This document shows, one piece after another, positions 21,287-29,437 of a stretch of 64,000 nt of DNA. Positions within the stretch are counted from its first letter, which is position 1. Each line of letters starts with the position of its first letter. Below the pieces are notes generated by a model, which did not search any database, was not told the DNA's origin, and was given only the letters and a program-made list of their open reading frames with translations. A program made the translations under genes and the position numbers. The DNA lies in NCBI GenBank assembly GCA_902592375.1, contig CACJEG010000002.1, forward strand, positions 114,384 to 178,383, given 5' to 3'. Source of the DNA: an uncultured Pelagibacteraceae bacterium. Lineage in GTDB: Bacteria > Pseudomonadota > Alphaproteobacteria > Pelagibacterales > Pelagibacteraceae.

Positions 21287-21346
21287 AAGAATAATATGGA
21301 TATTATATTTTATAATGCAATAGGTATTTATTACTTATTAAGGATA

Positions 21347-22615
21347 TTAAGCCGCTGTGGTCTTATTTGACTTAGATTTATTGTCACCTTTAGCGTGGAC
21401 TAAAATTGGTTGGGACTGACCTTTTGCAGCACCAGCATCAACAATAACCTCTTCAATATTATCTTGACTAGGTAGATCGTACATTGTTTTCAACAAAATA
21501 TTTTCTAAGATAGATCTTAAACCTCTTGCTCCAGTTTTTTTGCTAATTGCTTTTTGTGCTATTTCTTTTAAAGCATTATCTTTAAATATTAATTTTGCAC
21601 CATCCAATTTAAACAACTCTTGATATTGCTTTGTTAAAGAATTTTTAGGTTCTTGTAATATTTTTATTAAAGATTTTTCATCTAAATCTTCAAGTGTTGC
21701 TATCATTGGAAGTCTTCCAATAAATTCTGGGATTAATCCAAATTTTAATAAATCTTCTGGCTCTAAACCTTTCATCCATTCACCAGTTTTCTTATCTTGA
21801 GTATTTTTAACATCTGCACCAAAACCAATTGATGTTCCTTTGTCTCTTTGAGAAATAATTTTATCAAGTCCTGCAAAAGCACCACCACAAATAAACAAAA
21901 TATTTGTTGTATCTACTTGTAAAAATTCTTGTTGAGGATGTTTTCTACCTCCTTGAGGTGGAACACTTGCAACTGTACCTTCCATTATTTTAAGTAGAGC
22001 TTGCTGAACACCTTCACCAGAAACATCTCTTGTAATCGATGGGTTTTCAGATTTTCTGCTTATTTTATCAACCTCATCAATATAAACTATTCCTCTTTGA
22101 GCTTTTTCAACATTATAGTCAGATGCTTGCAACAATTTTAAAATAATATTTTCAACATCCTCTCCAACATAACCTGCTTCTGTGAGAGTAGTTGCGTCAG
22201 CCATTGTAAATGGAACGTCTAGAATTCTAGCAAGGGTTTGTGCAAGCAATGTTTTTCCACAACCTGTGGGACCCACTAAAAGTATATTAGATTTAGACAG
22301 CTCAACATTTTTACTTGTTTTGCTTTCATAATTTAATCTTTTGTAATGATTGTGTACTGCAACAGATAATACTTTCTTTGCATGAGCTTGACCAATTACA
22401 TAATCATCTAATACTGAACAAATTTCCTTCGGGGATGGAAGACCATCTTGATGTTTTACAAAAGTATCTTTGCTCTCCTCTTTAATGATGTCCATACATA
22501 GCTCAACACATTCATCACAGATGAAAACAGTTGGACCAGCAATCAACTTTCTTACTTCATGTTGGCTCTTGCCACAGAAAGAGCAGTAAAGAATATTTTT
22601 ATTATTTGTTGTCAT
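21347..22615 (-). CDS. clpX: ATP-dependent Clp protease ATP-binding subunit ClpX
   Basis: AAA+ unfoldase partner of ClpP. The N-terminal zinc-binding domain has Cys11, Cys14, Cys33 and Cys36. Walker A is [15 protein letters not shown] near residue 115, Walker [11 protein letters not shown], followed by the [15 protein letters not shown] sensor region and the ClpP-binding IGF-like loop in the TSIGFGADV stretch. Length 422 is normal. It follows clpP after 92 nt, a gap that may hold its own promoter. Confidence 0.98.
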   Translation of the reverse strand: MTTNNKNILYCSFCGKSQHEVRKLIAGPTVFICDECVELCMDIIKEESKDTFVKHQDGLPSPKEICSVLDDYVIGQAHAKKVLSVAVHNHYKRLNYESKTSKNVELSKSNILLVGPTGCGKTLLAQTLARILDVPFTMADATTLTEAGYVGEDVENIILKLLQASDYNVEKAQRGIVYIDEVDKISRKSENPSITRDVSGEGVQQALLKIMEGTVASVPPQGGRKHPQQEFLQVDTTNILFICGGAFAGLDKIISQRDKGTSIGFGADVKNTQDKKTGEWMKGLEPEDLLKFGLIPEFIGRLPMIATLEDLDEKSLIKILQEPKNSLTKQYQELFKLDGAKLIFKDNALKEIAQKAISKKTGARGLRSILENILLKTMYDLPSQDNIEEVIVDAGAAKGQSQPILVHAKGDNKSKSNKTTAA

Positions 22616-22649
22616 TTTAATTTTTATAACGAATCAATTTAATTACTTT

Positions 22650-22655
22650 ATTATA
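22650..22655 (-). promoter_or_regulatory. Candidate -10 element upstream of clpX
   Basis: A perfect TATAAT hexamer on the minus strand, 34 nt upstream of the clpX start, inside the 92-nt clpP-clpX gap. No good -35 box is found at 16-18 nt (a TTGATT lies only 13 nt upstream), and such hexamers are common by chance in DNA this AT-rich, so support is weak. Confidence 0.25.
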
Positions 22656-22707
22656 GAAGACTCACACTAATCAAGTTTCGATTAATAATAACTCAATATA
22701 TTGTGTA

Positions 22708-23319
22708 TTAAGATCTTCTTTCTACTACTTCGTCAATAAGACCAAAAGCTTGTGCGACATCTGCAGTCATAAAATTATCTCTTTCAAGAGCAGATTTTAT
22801 TTCTTCAACACTTTTTCCAGTATGCTTTGAATAAATTTCATTAAGCCTTTTCTTCAAAGACAAAACTTCATTTGCATGAATTTCAATATCTGTTGCCTGA
22901 CCTTGAAAGCCTGCTGAAGGTTGGTGGACCATTATTCTTGAATTTGGTAATGAAAATCTTTTTCCTTTAGTTCCTGCAGCTAGCAAAAAAGAACCCATAG
23001 AAGCTGCTTGACCAATACATAAAGTAGAAATGTCTGGCTTCACATATTGCATTGTATCATAAATACCGAGACCAGCTGTAACCAAACCACCAGGGCTATT
23101 TATGTATAAATAAATTTCTTTTTTTGGATCCTCTGCCTCTAAAAATAATAATTGGGCAGTAACCAATGAAGCAACATTGTCATTAATCTGACCAGTTAAA
23201 AAAATAATTCTTTCTTTTAAAAGTCTTGAGTAAATATCATAGGCTCTCTCACCTTTGCTAGATTGTTCAACAACCATGGGAACAAGGTTGCTCATATATT
23301 CTGATAATTTTGTTGTCAT
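22708..23319 (-). CDS. clpP: ATP-dependent Clp protease proteolytic subunit
   Basis: Serine protease that forms the ClpXP degradation chamber. The catalytic Ser107 sits in GQAASMGSF, His132 in MVHQPSAG and Asp181 in LERDNFM, the expected triad order. The 203-residue protein has the usual N-terminal axial loop region and no long propeptide. It lies 32 nt after tig and upstream of clpX, the standard tig-clpP-clpX order. Confidence 0.98.
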   Translation of the reverse strand: MTTKLSEYMSNLVPMVVEQSSKGERAYDIYSRLLKERIIFLTGQINDNVASLVTAQLLFLEAEDPKKEIYLYINSPGGLVTAGLGIYDTMQYVKPDISTLCIGQAASMGSFLLAAGTKGKRFSLPNSRIMVHQPSAGFQGQATDIEIHANEVLSLKKRLNEIYSKHTGKSVEEIKSALERDNFMTADVAQAFGLIDEVVERRS

Positions 23320-23351
23320 AAGTTGATTCGTTCTACTTATACAACTTGAGA

Positions 23352-24794
23352 TTACTTTTTGCTAACTTTTTTTGTCTTTTTTGCTGCAGGCTTTGATTTT
23401 GCCTTTTTAGTTGCAGGTTTTTTTTCTTTCGCAGATGTTGAGGATGATTTTTTCTTAGTTTCTTTTTTTTCTTCTCCATGACTATGTTCATGATCATGAT
23501 CATGCTTATGAGCTTCTTTTAAAATTTTTTCAGCTTCTTCTTTAGAAATTTCTTTCTTATTTGCTTTACCTTTTTCTTTAATTAAATTTAAAATTTTTTC
23601 CTCGTATACAGTCCCTCTTAAACTTGCTATTGCAGATGGATTTTTTTGATAAAAATCCATAACCATTTTTTCTTGTCCAGGCATCATTCTTAGTTGTTTT
23701 TGCACTTCAGCCTGAACTTCTTGTTCTGTTACTTTAATTTGATTTTTTTCACCAAACTCATTTAAAATTAATCCAGTTTTAATTCTTGTTTTTGCTTTTT
23801 CTTCATAGTTTTTTTTATTTTTCTTTGCTTCTTCCTCGGACATACCTTGTGAAAGAACTTTAACTTCTTCTTCAACTAAGTTTTCTGGGACTTCATCTAC
23901 TTTAATTTTCTCTATTTCTTTTAAAATTTGGTTTTTAGATAATTGATCTAATGAATTTTTGTATTCATCATTAATTTGTTTTGAAATTAATGTTTTTAAA
24001 TCTTTTAAACCTTTTGCTCCTAAATTTTTTGCAAAATCATCATCAATTTTTACTTCTTCTGATTTCTTAACACTTAAAATTTTACAATTAAATTTAGCTT
24101 TTTTATTTACTAATTCTTTTTCTGGGAAATTTTCTGGCAAAGTTGCTTCTACAATTTTTTCATCGTTTTTCTTTACTCCGATCAATTGATCATCAAATCC
24201 TTTTAAGAATAAATCTTTACCTAAAGTTAGCTGAGTGTTCTTTCCTTCACTTCCTTTAAAATCCATACCATCAACTGTTGCTTTATAATCTAAAGAAACT
24301 AAATCACCTTTTTTAGCTTTTGTATCGGGGCTTACTTCCTTAAAATTTGGTTGGTTTTTTGCTATTTCTTTTATTCTTTTATCAGTCTCACTCTCGTCAA
24401 TTTTTACAGTGTATTCGTCAAATTTAATATTTTCTAAAGATTTAATTTCTACTTTTGGTAGCTCCGTAACTGATAAAACATACTCAAGATCTTTATCTTC
24501 ACCGTAAGTCTTTAAGTCAAGCTTAGGTTGACCAGCTGGTTTAATTTTATTTTCTTCTAATGCTTTTGTAGACGTTTCTTTTAAAACTTTATCTAAAACC
24601 TCTCCAAAAACTGCTTTACCAAATTGTCTCTTTAAAATTTCTTTAGGAACTTTGCCTGGTCTAAATCCTTTAAGATTTACACTACCTTTTATCTCCTCAT
24701 ATTTTTCATCCATATAAGAGTTCATTGTCTCTTTATCGATAAAAACTTTAAGGTCTTTATTTAATCCTTTTTTATTTTCTACAGTAACTTTCAT
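23352..24794 (-). CDS. tig: Trigger factor (ribosome-associated chaperone/PPIase) with His- and Lys-rich tail
   Basis: Binds near the ribosome exit tunnel and assists nascent-chain folding. The N-terminal ribosome-binding signature is the [20 protein letters not shown] stretch at about residues 37-56. A central FKBP-type PPIase domain runs from about residue 150 ([12 protein letters not shown]) to 240, followed by the C-terminal arms. From about residue 426 the protein gains a disordered tail that first has six alternating His residues (429-439, pattern H-x-H-x-H) and then a Lys/Ala/Ser run. At 480 residues it is longer than E. coli Tig (432). First gene of the tig-clpP-clpX-lon cluster, 10 nt downstream of the tRNA-Leu 3' end. 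Confidence 0.96.
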   Translation of the reverse strand: MKVTVENKKGLNKDLKVFIDKETMNSYMDEKYEEIKGSVNLKGFRPGKVPKEILKRQFGKAVFGEVLDKVLKETSTKALEENKIKPAGQPKLDLKTYGEDKDLEYVLSVTELPKVEIKSLENIKFDEYTVKIDESETDKRIKEIAKNQPNFKEVSPDTKAKKGDLVSLDYKATVDGMDFKGSEGKNTQLTLGKDLFLKGFDDQLIGVKKNDEKIVEATLPENFPEKELVNKKAKFNCKILSVKKSEEVKIDDDFAKNLGAKGLKDLKTLISKQINDEYKNSLDQLSKNQILKEIEKIKVDEVPENLVEEEVKVLSQGMSEEEAKKNKKNYEEKAKTRIKTGLILNEFGEKNQIKVTEQEVQAEVQKQLRMMPGQEKMVMDFYQKNPSAIASLRGTVYEEKILNLIKEKGKANKKEISKEEAEKILKEAHKHDHDHEHSHGEEKKETKKKSSSTSAKEKKPATKKAKSKPAAKKTKKVSKK

Positions 24795-24804
24795 AATATT
24801 TTAA

Positions 24805-24889
24805 TGGTAGGGCGAAAAGGACTCGAACCTTCACATGTTGCCATATTGGTTCCTAAGACCAACGCGTCTACCAATTCCGCCATCGCCCC
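24805..24889 (-). tRNA. tRNA-Leu (anticodon TAG)
   Basis: An 85-nt class II tRNA on the minus strand with acceptor GGGGCGA/TCGCCCT (G-T at the first pair), D-arm TGGCGGAATTGGTAGACGC, anticodon stem-loop TTGGT-CTTAGGA-ACCAA (anticodon TAG), a long variable arm and an encoded CCA. It lies 10 nt upstream of tig on the same strand. Confidence 0.97.
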
Positions 24890-24903
24890 ACAAATTACGT
24901 GGT

Positions 24904-24938
24904 TTTATATATTATTGAAACTATTTGTCCAATGACAA
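24904..24938 (-). promoter_or_regulatory. Candidate promoter for tRNA-Leu (and possibly tig)
   Basis: Minus strand: TATAAA at 24904-24909, 14 nt before the tRNA 5' end, preceded at 17 nt by TTGGAC (24927-24932). An overlapping alternative uses TTGTCA at 24933-24938 with TAATAT 18 nt downstream. The two cannot be separated by eye. Confidence 0.4.
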
Positions 24939-24990
24939 TTGTTAAAAAATTATCTATTTATCTAATAATATTTATACTAATTTATAAAAA

Positions 24991-25242
24991 ATGATTATTT
25001 CACCTTGCATAAGCATTTGTAAAACTGATCCATCAACAGGCTATTGTTATGGTTGTGGAAGAAGTAATGAGGAAAAAAGACTTTGGAAGCTTGAAGAAAC
25101 AACTGATGATTGGAAAAAAGAAAATATAATACAAATTGAAAAAAGGCTGACTGGTTGGCAACTTGAAAGTTTTAAAGAATCGTACTCTTATAAAATCAAT
25201 AATGGAATGTCTCTTTTCAAGAAAAATTTAATCGAAGAGTAG
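24991..25242 (+). CDS. DUF1289 family protein (four-cysteine motif)
   Basis: An 83-residue protein opening with SPCISICKTDPSTGYCYGCG, in which Cys6, Cys10, Cys19 and Cys22 form the cysteine pattern characteristic of DUF1289, likely a metal-binding knuckle. The following segment with EEKRLWKLEETTDDWK is also typical (W and the acidic run). The biochemical role is not established. First gene of a plus-strand group of three; its stop is 8 nt before the next ORF. Confidence 0.88.
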   Translation: MIISPCISICKTDPSTGYCYGCGRSNEEKRLWKLEETTDDWKKENIIQIEKRLTGWQLESFKESYSYKINNGMSLFKKNLIEE

Positions 25243-25250
25243 TATAAACT

Positions 25251-25424
25251 ATGAGTAAAGTTAAAATTGTAAGTATTATCTATGCCATTGGTATAATTAT
25301 TGGTGCTTTATTCTTTGATGTTTGGGGGGCAGATACCACTCCTTTAAAAACATTGTCTGTATTTGGTTGGACTGTAATATTTATTATAGCTTTATTTTTT
25401 GTAGATAAGAATGAGAGAAAATAA
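25251..25424 (+). CDS. Small hypothetical membrane protein (57 aa)
   Basis: A 57-codon ORF starting MSKVKIVSIIYAIGIIIGAL with two predicted membrane helices (about 5-22 and 36-53) separated by DVWGADTTPLKTL, ending in VDKNERK. The start is 8 nt after the DUF1289 stop and the end overlaps the next gene by 14 nt, so the spacing fits an operon. Hydrophobic organisation and context support it being real. I do not recognise a family. Confidence 0.6.
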   Translation: MSKVKIVSIIYAIGIIIGALFFDVWGADTTPLKTLSVFGWTVIFIIALFFVDKNERK

Positions 25425-25833
25425 GTTTTTAATATTTTTATTATCATTTTTTTTTATATCCTTTAATTCTCACTCAGAAATAATTGTGTTGAGCAAATGT
25501 GATCATAAAGAGGATGGTTTTTTAAAAAATGAATATATTTTAAATCTTAATGAATTAATTATGACACGTAATTATGTTTATAATGAAAAAACTTATCAAA
25601 AATATAAGGTCACTGATTTAAGCGTTAAAAAGAAAAACTCCTATGTGAGAAATATTTATGAGGAAGATGGAAAAATACTTACATTAAAACATGGTTATCC
25701 TCAGTTTTATACTCAAATTTTATTTGAAAAAGATAAACCAGAAATATTTGTTAAGGCTGTTTTGAATGATGTCGAAAGTTTATCTAAAATCTCAGATTGT
25801 AAAAAAATAGAGAAATTTGATCAGGAAAGTTAG
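25411..25833 (+). CDS. Hypothetical secreted protein (140 aa)
   Basis: The N-terminus is a likely Sec signal peptide (MRENKFLIFLLSFFFISFNS, cleavage around HSE). The mature part of about 118 residues is polar with two cysteines (CDHKEDG near the start and SDCKKIEK near the end) that could form a disulfide. Predicted to be periplasmic. No family recognised. It overlaps the 57-aa membrane protein upstream by 14 nt and the small minus-strand ORF at its 3' end by 4 nt. Confidence 0.65.
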   Translation: MRENKFLIFLLSFFFISFNSHSEIIVLSKCDHKEDGFLKNEYILNLNELIMTRNYVYNEKTYQKYKVTDLSVKKKNSYVRNIYEEDGKILTLKHGYPQFYTQILFEKDKPEIFVKAVLNDVESLSKISDCKKIEKFDQES

Positions 25834-25967
25834 TTTTTATTTTTTTTTTCTTCTTTGTTTTTGGTAATAAATTTTTTCTTAAGTTCAAATCTACTATTTG
25901 TAATATTTGAACGATGCTTTGCGTATGCTTGTTTTTGCGCTTGTCTCATTGCTCTTTTAGATGACAT
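25830..25967 (-). CDS. Small basic hypothetical protein (45 aa)
   Basis: A 45-codon ORF beginning MSSKRAMRQAQKQAYAKHRS and ending in a Lys/Asn/Glu-rich tail. It starts 11 nt after the stop of the histidine phosphatase gene on the same strand and ends 4 nt inside the convergent secreted-protein gene. The strongly basic composition suggests nucleic-acid or ribosome contact, but AT-rich DNA readily yields Lys-rich ORFs, so reality is uncertain. No clear Shine-Dalgarno sequence. Confidence 0.4.
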   Translation of the reverse strand: MSSKRAMRQAQKQAYAKHRSNITNSRFELKKKFITKNKEEKKNKN

Positions 25968-25978
25968 GATAATTTACT

Positions 25979-26536
25979 TTAATATTCAATTTCTAAAGTA
26001 TCAATAACTTTTAAACTTTTATCCGAAACAACAATCTCTCCAGATGATGGTGCATAATTTAAAATTTCAGAAATCACTACATAATGTGTAACAAAAACTA
26101 AATTTTGATCTTTATCCCAATTACTAATAAATTTATCAAAATCAATAATTTGCTTTTTTCTATTATTAGCAAATTTTGCACTAAAAAATGAGTTTAGGAA
26201 ATTTTTAGTTTCATATTCTTTAAATGCAATAGATGCTGTTTCTTTACATCGACACCATTCACTAGAATAAACTTTTTCAATTGAAATTTTGTTTTTCTTA
26301 AAAAAATTACCAATTTTTTGTGATTGAGCCCTACCACTATCACTTAAATTTCTTTGAGTTGTACAATCGTTAATATCGAAATTATCTGGATCTCCGCCTC
26401 CAGGGGCATAAGCATGTCTTATGAAAATTAATTTTCCACCCTTTTGTAATTCATTAATTAAAGTTTGTTTTGAATCTGCTTTAACTGAAGGATTAATGCA
26501 TATAAATATTATGACTAAATAATTTAAAATTTTCAT
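25979..26536 (-). CDS. Periplasmic histidine phosphatase family protein
   Basis: A signal peptide (MKILNYLVIIFICINPSVKA, residues 1-20) precedes a histidine-phosphatase domain with the catalytic LIFIRHAY motif (Arg40, His41; RHA instead of the canonical RHG). It also has NLSDSGRAQSQKIG, a YSSEWCRCKET stretch containing the second conserved Arg, and the distal His in VFVTHYVVISE. At 185 residues it is a compact single-domain member. The substrate is unknown; phosphate ester hydrolysis in the periplasm is inferred. The gene starts only 2 nt from the divergent uracil-DNA glycosylase gene. Confidence 0.85.
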   Translation of the reverse strand: MKILNYLVIIFICINPSVKADSKQTLINELQKGGKLIFIRHAYAPGGGDPDNFDINDCTTQRNLSDSGRAQSQKIGNFFKKNKISIEKVYSSEWCRCKETASIAFKEYETKNFLNSFFSAKFANNRKKQIIDFDKFISNWDKDQNLVFVTHYVVISEILNYAPSSGEIVVSDKSLKVIDTLEIEY

Positions 26537-26538
26537 TT

Positions 26539-27219
26539 ATGAATATTAAAATAGATAGTTTAAATAAAACAATTCTTAAATGTAAAAAATGTCCAAGGCT
26601 TGTGAATTTTGTAAAAAAAATTTCAACAGAAAAAAGAAAACAAAACATAAATGAAACTTACTGGGGAAAACCAGTTACAGGTTTTGGCGAAATTGATGCA
26701 AAAATTTTAATAATTGGATTAGCCCCAGCAGCACATGGAGGCACACGAACAGGAAGAGCATTCACGGGTGATAAATCTGGAGATTTTTTATTTAAATGTT
26801 TATTTAAAGCTAAAATTTCAAACCAACCAAATTCAGAAAATCTGAATGATGGCCTTAAACTAAAATCAACATATATAACTAATATTTTAAAATGTGTTCC
26901 TCCTGGAGACAAACCTAAAATAGAAGAGCTTAATAATTGTTCAAAATACTTTGATAGAGAGATTTATAATTTAAAAAAATTAAAAACTATTATTGCATTA
27001 GGAAAAGTAGCATTTGATAATTGTGTTAAATTTTATAAAAAAAAATATAATTTAAAAGAAAAGATAAAATTTATTCATGGAAAATCCTATTTACTTCCAG
27101 GAAATATTAAATTAATTGCCTGTTACCACCCTAGCCCCAGAAATGTAAATACTAAGCTTGTATCTGAAAGAATGTTTGTAGATTTATTTAAAAAAGCTAG
27201 AAAAATAACTATGAACTAG
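26539..27219 (+). CDS. Uracil-DNA glycosylase, family 5 (UDGb-like)
   Basis: Removes uracil (and probably other deaminated bases) from DNA. The active-site segment GLAPAAHGGTRTGRAFTGDK near residues 57-76 is the family-5 pattern, in which Ala/Asn replaces the Asp-containing motif of families 1 and 4. Four cysteines in the expected places (Cys15, Cys18, one in LKCVPPGDKP, one in NNCSKYF) indicate the [4Fe-4S] cluster. The second motif is CYHPSPRNVNT near the C-terminus. 226 residues is normal. Divergent from the histidine phosphatase with a 2-nt separation. Confidence 0.9.
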   Translation: MNIKIDSLNKTILKCKKCPRLVNFVKKISTEKRKQNINETYWGKPVTGFGEIDAKILIIGLAPAAHGGTRTGRAFTGDKSGDFLFKCLFKAKISNQPNSENLNDGLKLKSTYITNILKCVPPGDKPKIEELNNCSKYFDREIYNLKKLKTIIALGKVAFDNCVKFYKKKYNLKEKIKFIHGKSYLLPGNIKLIACYHPSPRNVNTKLVSERMFVDLFKKARKITMN

Positions 27220-27622
27220 AAGTATAAGGTTTAAATTCTGATAAAATTTTTTCTGGAATTTTAACTGGTTTGAATTTTTCGTTTATAAATACTAGATGAA
27301 TTTTAGCTTCTACAATCAATTCCTCATCTTTAAATATTGATTGATACATTAAAAAAGAAGTTTTTGAAATAGATTCAACAAAAGATTTAATTTGTAAATT
27401 ATCTTCTAGATATGCAGATTTTTTATATTCAATATTGCACGATTTAACAATTATTAGAGCACCAAAATCATTTTTTATTTTTGTATTGCTTAATCCAATA
27501 GTTGATAACGCTTCAGTTCTAGCTCTTTCTAAATATTTTAAATAATTAGCATAGTACACTACTCCACCAGCGTCTGTATCCTCATAATACACTTTAACAT
27601 TATGAGTAAAGTTTTTATGCAT
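27209..27622 (-). CDS. ybgC: YbgC/FadM-type acyl-CoA thioesterase
   Basis: Hotdog-fold thioesterase of 137 residues. The active-site segment VYYEDTDAGGVVYYANYLKY places the catalytic Asp at residue 17, followed by LERARTEAL; these are hallmarks of the YbgC clade usually linked to tol-pal. Here it is not next to tol-pal genes. It converges with the glycosylase gene, overlapping by 11 nt. Confidence 0.9.
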   Translation of the reverse strand: MHKNFTHNVKVYYEDTDAGGVVYYANYLKYLERARTEALSTIGLSNTKIKNDFGALIIVKSCNIEYKKSAYLEDNLQIKSFVESISKTSFLMYQSIFKDEELIVEAKIHLVFINEKFKPVKIPEKILSEFKPYTSSS

Positions 27623-27679
27623 AAGTTAATAATATCAAATAAATAAAAATTTAATATAAACTAAGATATAATATCTTTA

Positions 27680-27820
27680 ATGAAAATTTATTTAATTTGG
27701 TTAATTGGTGTAATTTTATGGAACTTTGGATTTCCAAATGCAATTCCAATCGCTGATGTTATTGCAGCTATTTTATTATCGTTTTTAAGTATTGGATTAA
27801 AAAAGTATTTAAAATGGTAA
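27680..27820 (+). CDS. Small hypothetical membrane protein (46 aa)
   Basis: A 46-codon ORF, MKIYLIWLIGVILWNFGFPN then AIPIADVIAAILLSFLSIGL and KKYLKW, with two short membrane-spanning stretches and a basic C-terminus. It occupies almost all of the otherwise empty gap between ybgC and the DUF3047 gene and ends right where the convergent DUF3047 gene ends. The helix-Pro-helix organisation looks protein-like rather than random. No family recognised. Confidence 0.5.
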   Translation: MKIYLIWLIGVILWNFGFPNAIPIADVIAAILLSFLSIGLKKYLKW

Positions 27821-28471
27821 TTAATCTGCTGAAAAATAAATATTCTGAAAATAAGAAATTGATTTCATTTTAGAATTATCAGTATCTGCCATTATAGCTA
27901 AGCCATCTAATTCATTCACATCTAAATCATGAAATTTTTTAAAATCTTCCTTAACATTGGCTTTCACTGTTACCCAAACATTCAGATTATCTTTTGTAGT
28001 TGCTAATACATTATCTATTGATTTTTTTGTATAAGGGCTTGACCAACTCTGGCCAACTGCACTATTGCTTGAAAAAACGTAATTAATTGCTCTATTTGAA
28101 AGTGGTGTTGCTCCTGTTTTTTTTACAGCAAAGACTCTAGCTGCAAAATCATGACCTTTTTTTGAATTCTCATTAATGCCTTGCAAATCTTTCTCAATTT
28201 TCCAGGTAATATTAATAAAAGGTGTTTTATTTAGATCGATTTTAACCTCTTTTCCAAGGCCAGAAGCAGAGTTATCAGCTACGGCTTTTAAAAAATTACC
28301 ATTCTCATTTGATCCAACAGTATAAACTGTTTTATTGTCTGCTCCTCTAACCTTACGAACATCGAGTTCTGAAAGCTCTTGCTCTGTAAATTTAAAAATA
28401 TTCACATTTTCAGCCAGTGCAGAACTAAGAAAAATTAATGATGTAATAAAAATATAAAAAAATTTAAACAT
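27821..28471 (-). CDS. DUF3047 domain secreted protein
   Basis: A signal peptide (residues 1-20, ending SSALA) is followed by a beta-rich domain matching DUF3047. Typical stretches are PFINITWKIEK, KKGHDFAARVFAVKK, AINYVFSSNSAVGQSWSSPY, NVWVTVKANVKEDF and a C-terminal LAIMADTDNSKMKS then YFQNIYF. 216 residues. The family has no known activity; periplasmic location is inferred from the signal peptide. It stands alone between small ORFs. Confidence 0.85.
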   Translation of the reverse strand: MFKFFYIFITSLIFLSSALAENVNIFKFTEQELSELDVRKVRGADNKTVYTVGSNENGNFLKAVADNSASGLGKEVKIDLNKTPFINITWKIEKDLQGINENSKKGHDFAARVFAVKKTGATPLSNRAINYVFSSNSAVGQSWSSPYTKKSIDNVLATTKDNLNVWVTVKANVKEDFKKFHDLDVNELDGLAIMADTDNSKMKSISYFQNIYFSAD

Positions 28472-28551
28472 GATCTTCTTATAGATAAATTATTTATAAA
28501 TTCAATATTCAGTCACAATTTAAACATTCTAAATACAAGATTGATTGCTAA

Positions 28552-28683
28552 ATGAATAATATGAAAATAATTTCTGTTTTTATACTTCTTATCTATTGGT
28601 CAATAATGATCACAGCGCCTGTTATGGGTAAAAATTCTATTAAAAATCAAAATAAAGATCTAAAAATAGTTTCAAATTTTTGA
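28552..28683 (+). CDS. Possible small membrane/exported peptide (43 aa)
   Basis: A 43-codon ORF with a single hydrophobic segment (KIISVFILLIYWSIMITAPV) that resembles a signal peptide or one membrane helix, followed by a short polar tail rich in Lys and Asn. It fills the 28.5-28.7 kb gap and ends 2 nt before the convergent SDR gene. Only composition and position support it. Confidence 0.35.
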   Translation: MNNMKIISVFILLIYWSIMITAPVMGKNSIKNQNKDLKIVSNF

Positions 28684-28685
28684 GA

Positions 28686-29432
28686 CTAATATGTGGATCT
28701 ACCACCACTGATATCAAATACCGCAGCTGTAGAAAAAGTGTTTTCTTGTGAAGAAAGCCAGCAAACTAGTGAAGTAAACTCATGTATTTCAAGAAATCTT
28801 CCTCTTGGCACCTTTGACAGCATTCTTTGTACGTGCTCTTTACTCATTTGATCTAAAATTCTAGTTTTAGCACCTGCTGGAGTGACAGCGTTCACAGCTA
28901 TATCTTTATCAGCTAATTCTTTGCCCAAAGCTTTAGTTAACCCAATTGCGCCAGCTTTTCCGGAGCTATACGCACTTGCATTTGCATTACCATCTTTACC
29001 TGCAACGGAAGCAACATTAACGATTCTTCCATAGTTATTTTTAATCATATTTGGGACAATTGCTCGACAGCAGTTGAAGGTACCCATTAAATTTATCTGG
29101 ACTATTTTATTCCACATATCGACATCATACTCCCATAAAGGACCAGTAGGTCCTGTTATTCCAGCATTATTTATTAAAATATCAATATTTGTTTTTGAGG
29201 TTATGTCTGCAACGTTTTTCTCAACATCTTGATAATTTGATATATCAACGACACTGTAAAATAAGTTAGGGTTTTTTACTTCATCAACTGCTGATTTAAG
29301 AAGCTTTTCATCGATATCCCATATAAATACTTTAGCCCCAGTTTCTAAAAATCTTTTTGCAACATCTAAACCAAAACCTTGAGCTCCACCAGTAACTACA
29401 GCTGTTCTATTTTTAAAATCAAATGTATGCAT
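28686..29432 (-). CDS. SDR family NAD(P)-dependent oxidoreductase (TRAP operon)
   Basis: Classical short-chain dehydrogenase, 248 residues. The cofactor motif is VVTGGAQGFGL (TGxxxGxG) near residue 11, the structural NNAG motif is in LINNAGITGP, and the catalytic Ser and YxxxK are in ASVAGKDGNANASAYSSGKA. An Asp in the WDIDE turn after beta-2 suggests NAD(H) preference. I place the start at the ATG at 29432, 5 nt after the permease stop; the frame stays open upstream only inside the permease gene. Its position behind a TRAP transporter and an NCS1 permease suggests it acts on an imported substrate. The substrate is unknown. Confidence 0.88.
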   Translation of the reverse strand: MHTFDFKNRTAVVTGGAQGFGLDVAKRFLETGAKVFIWDIDEKLLKSAVDEVKNPNLFYSVVDISNYQDVEKNVADITSKTNIDILINNAGITGPTGPLWEYDVDMWNKIVQINLMGTFNCCRAIVPNMIKNNYGRIVNVASVAGKDGNANASAYSSGKAGAIGLTKALGKELADKDIAVNAVTPAGAKTRILDQMSKEHVQRMLSKVPRGRFLEIHEFTSLVCWLSSQENTFSTAAVFDISGGRSTY

Positions 29433-29437
29433 TAAAA

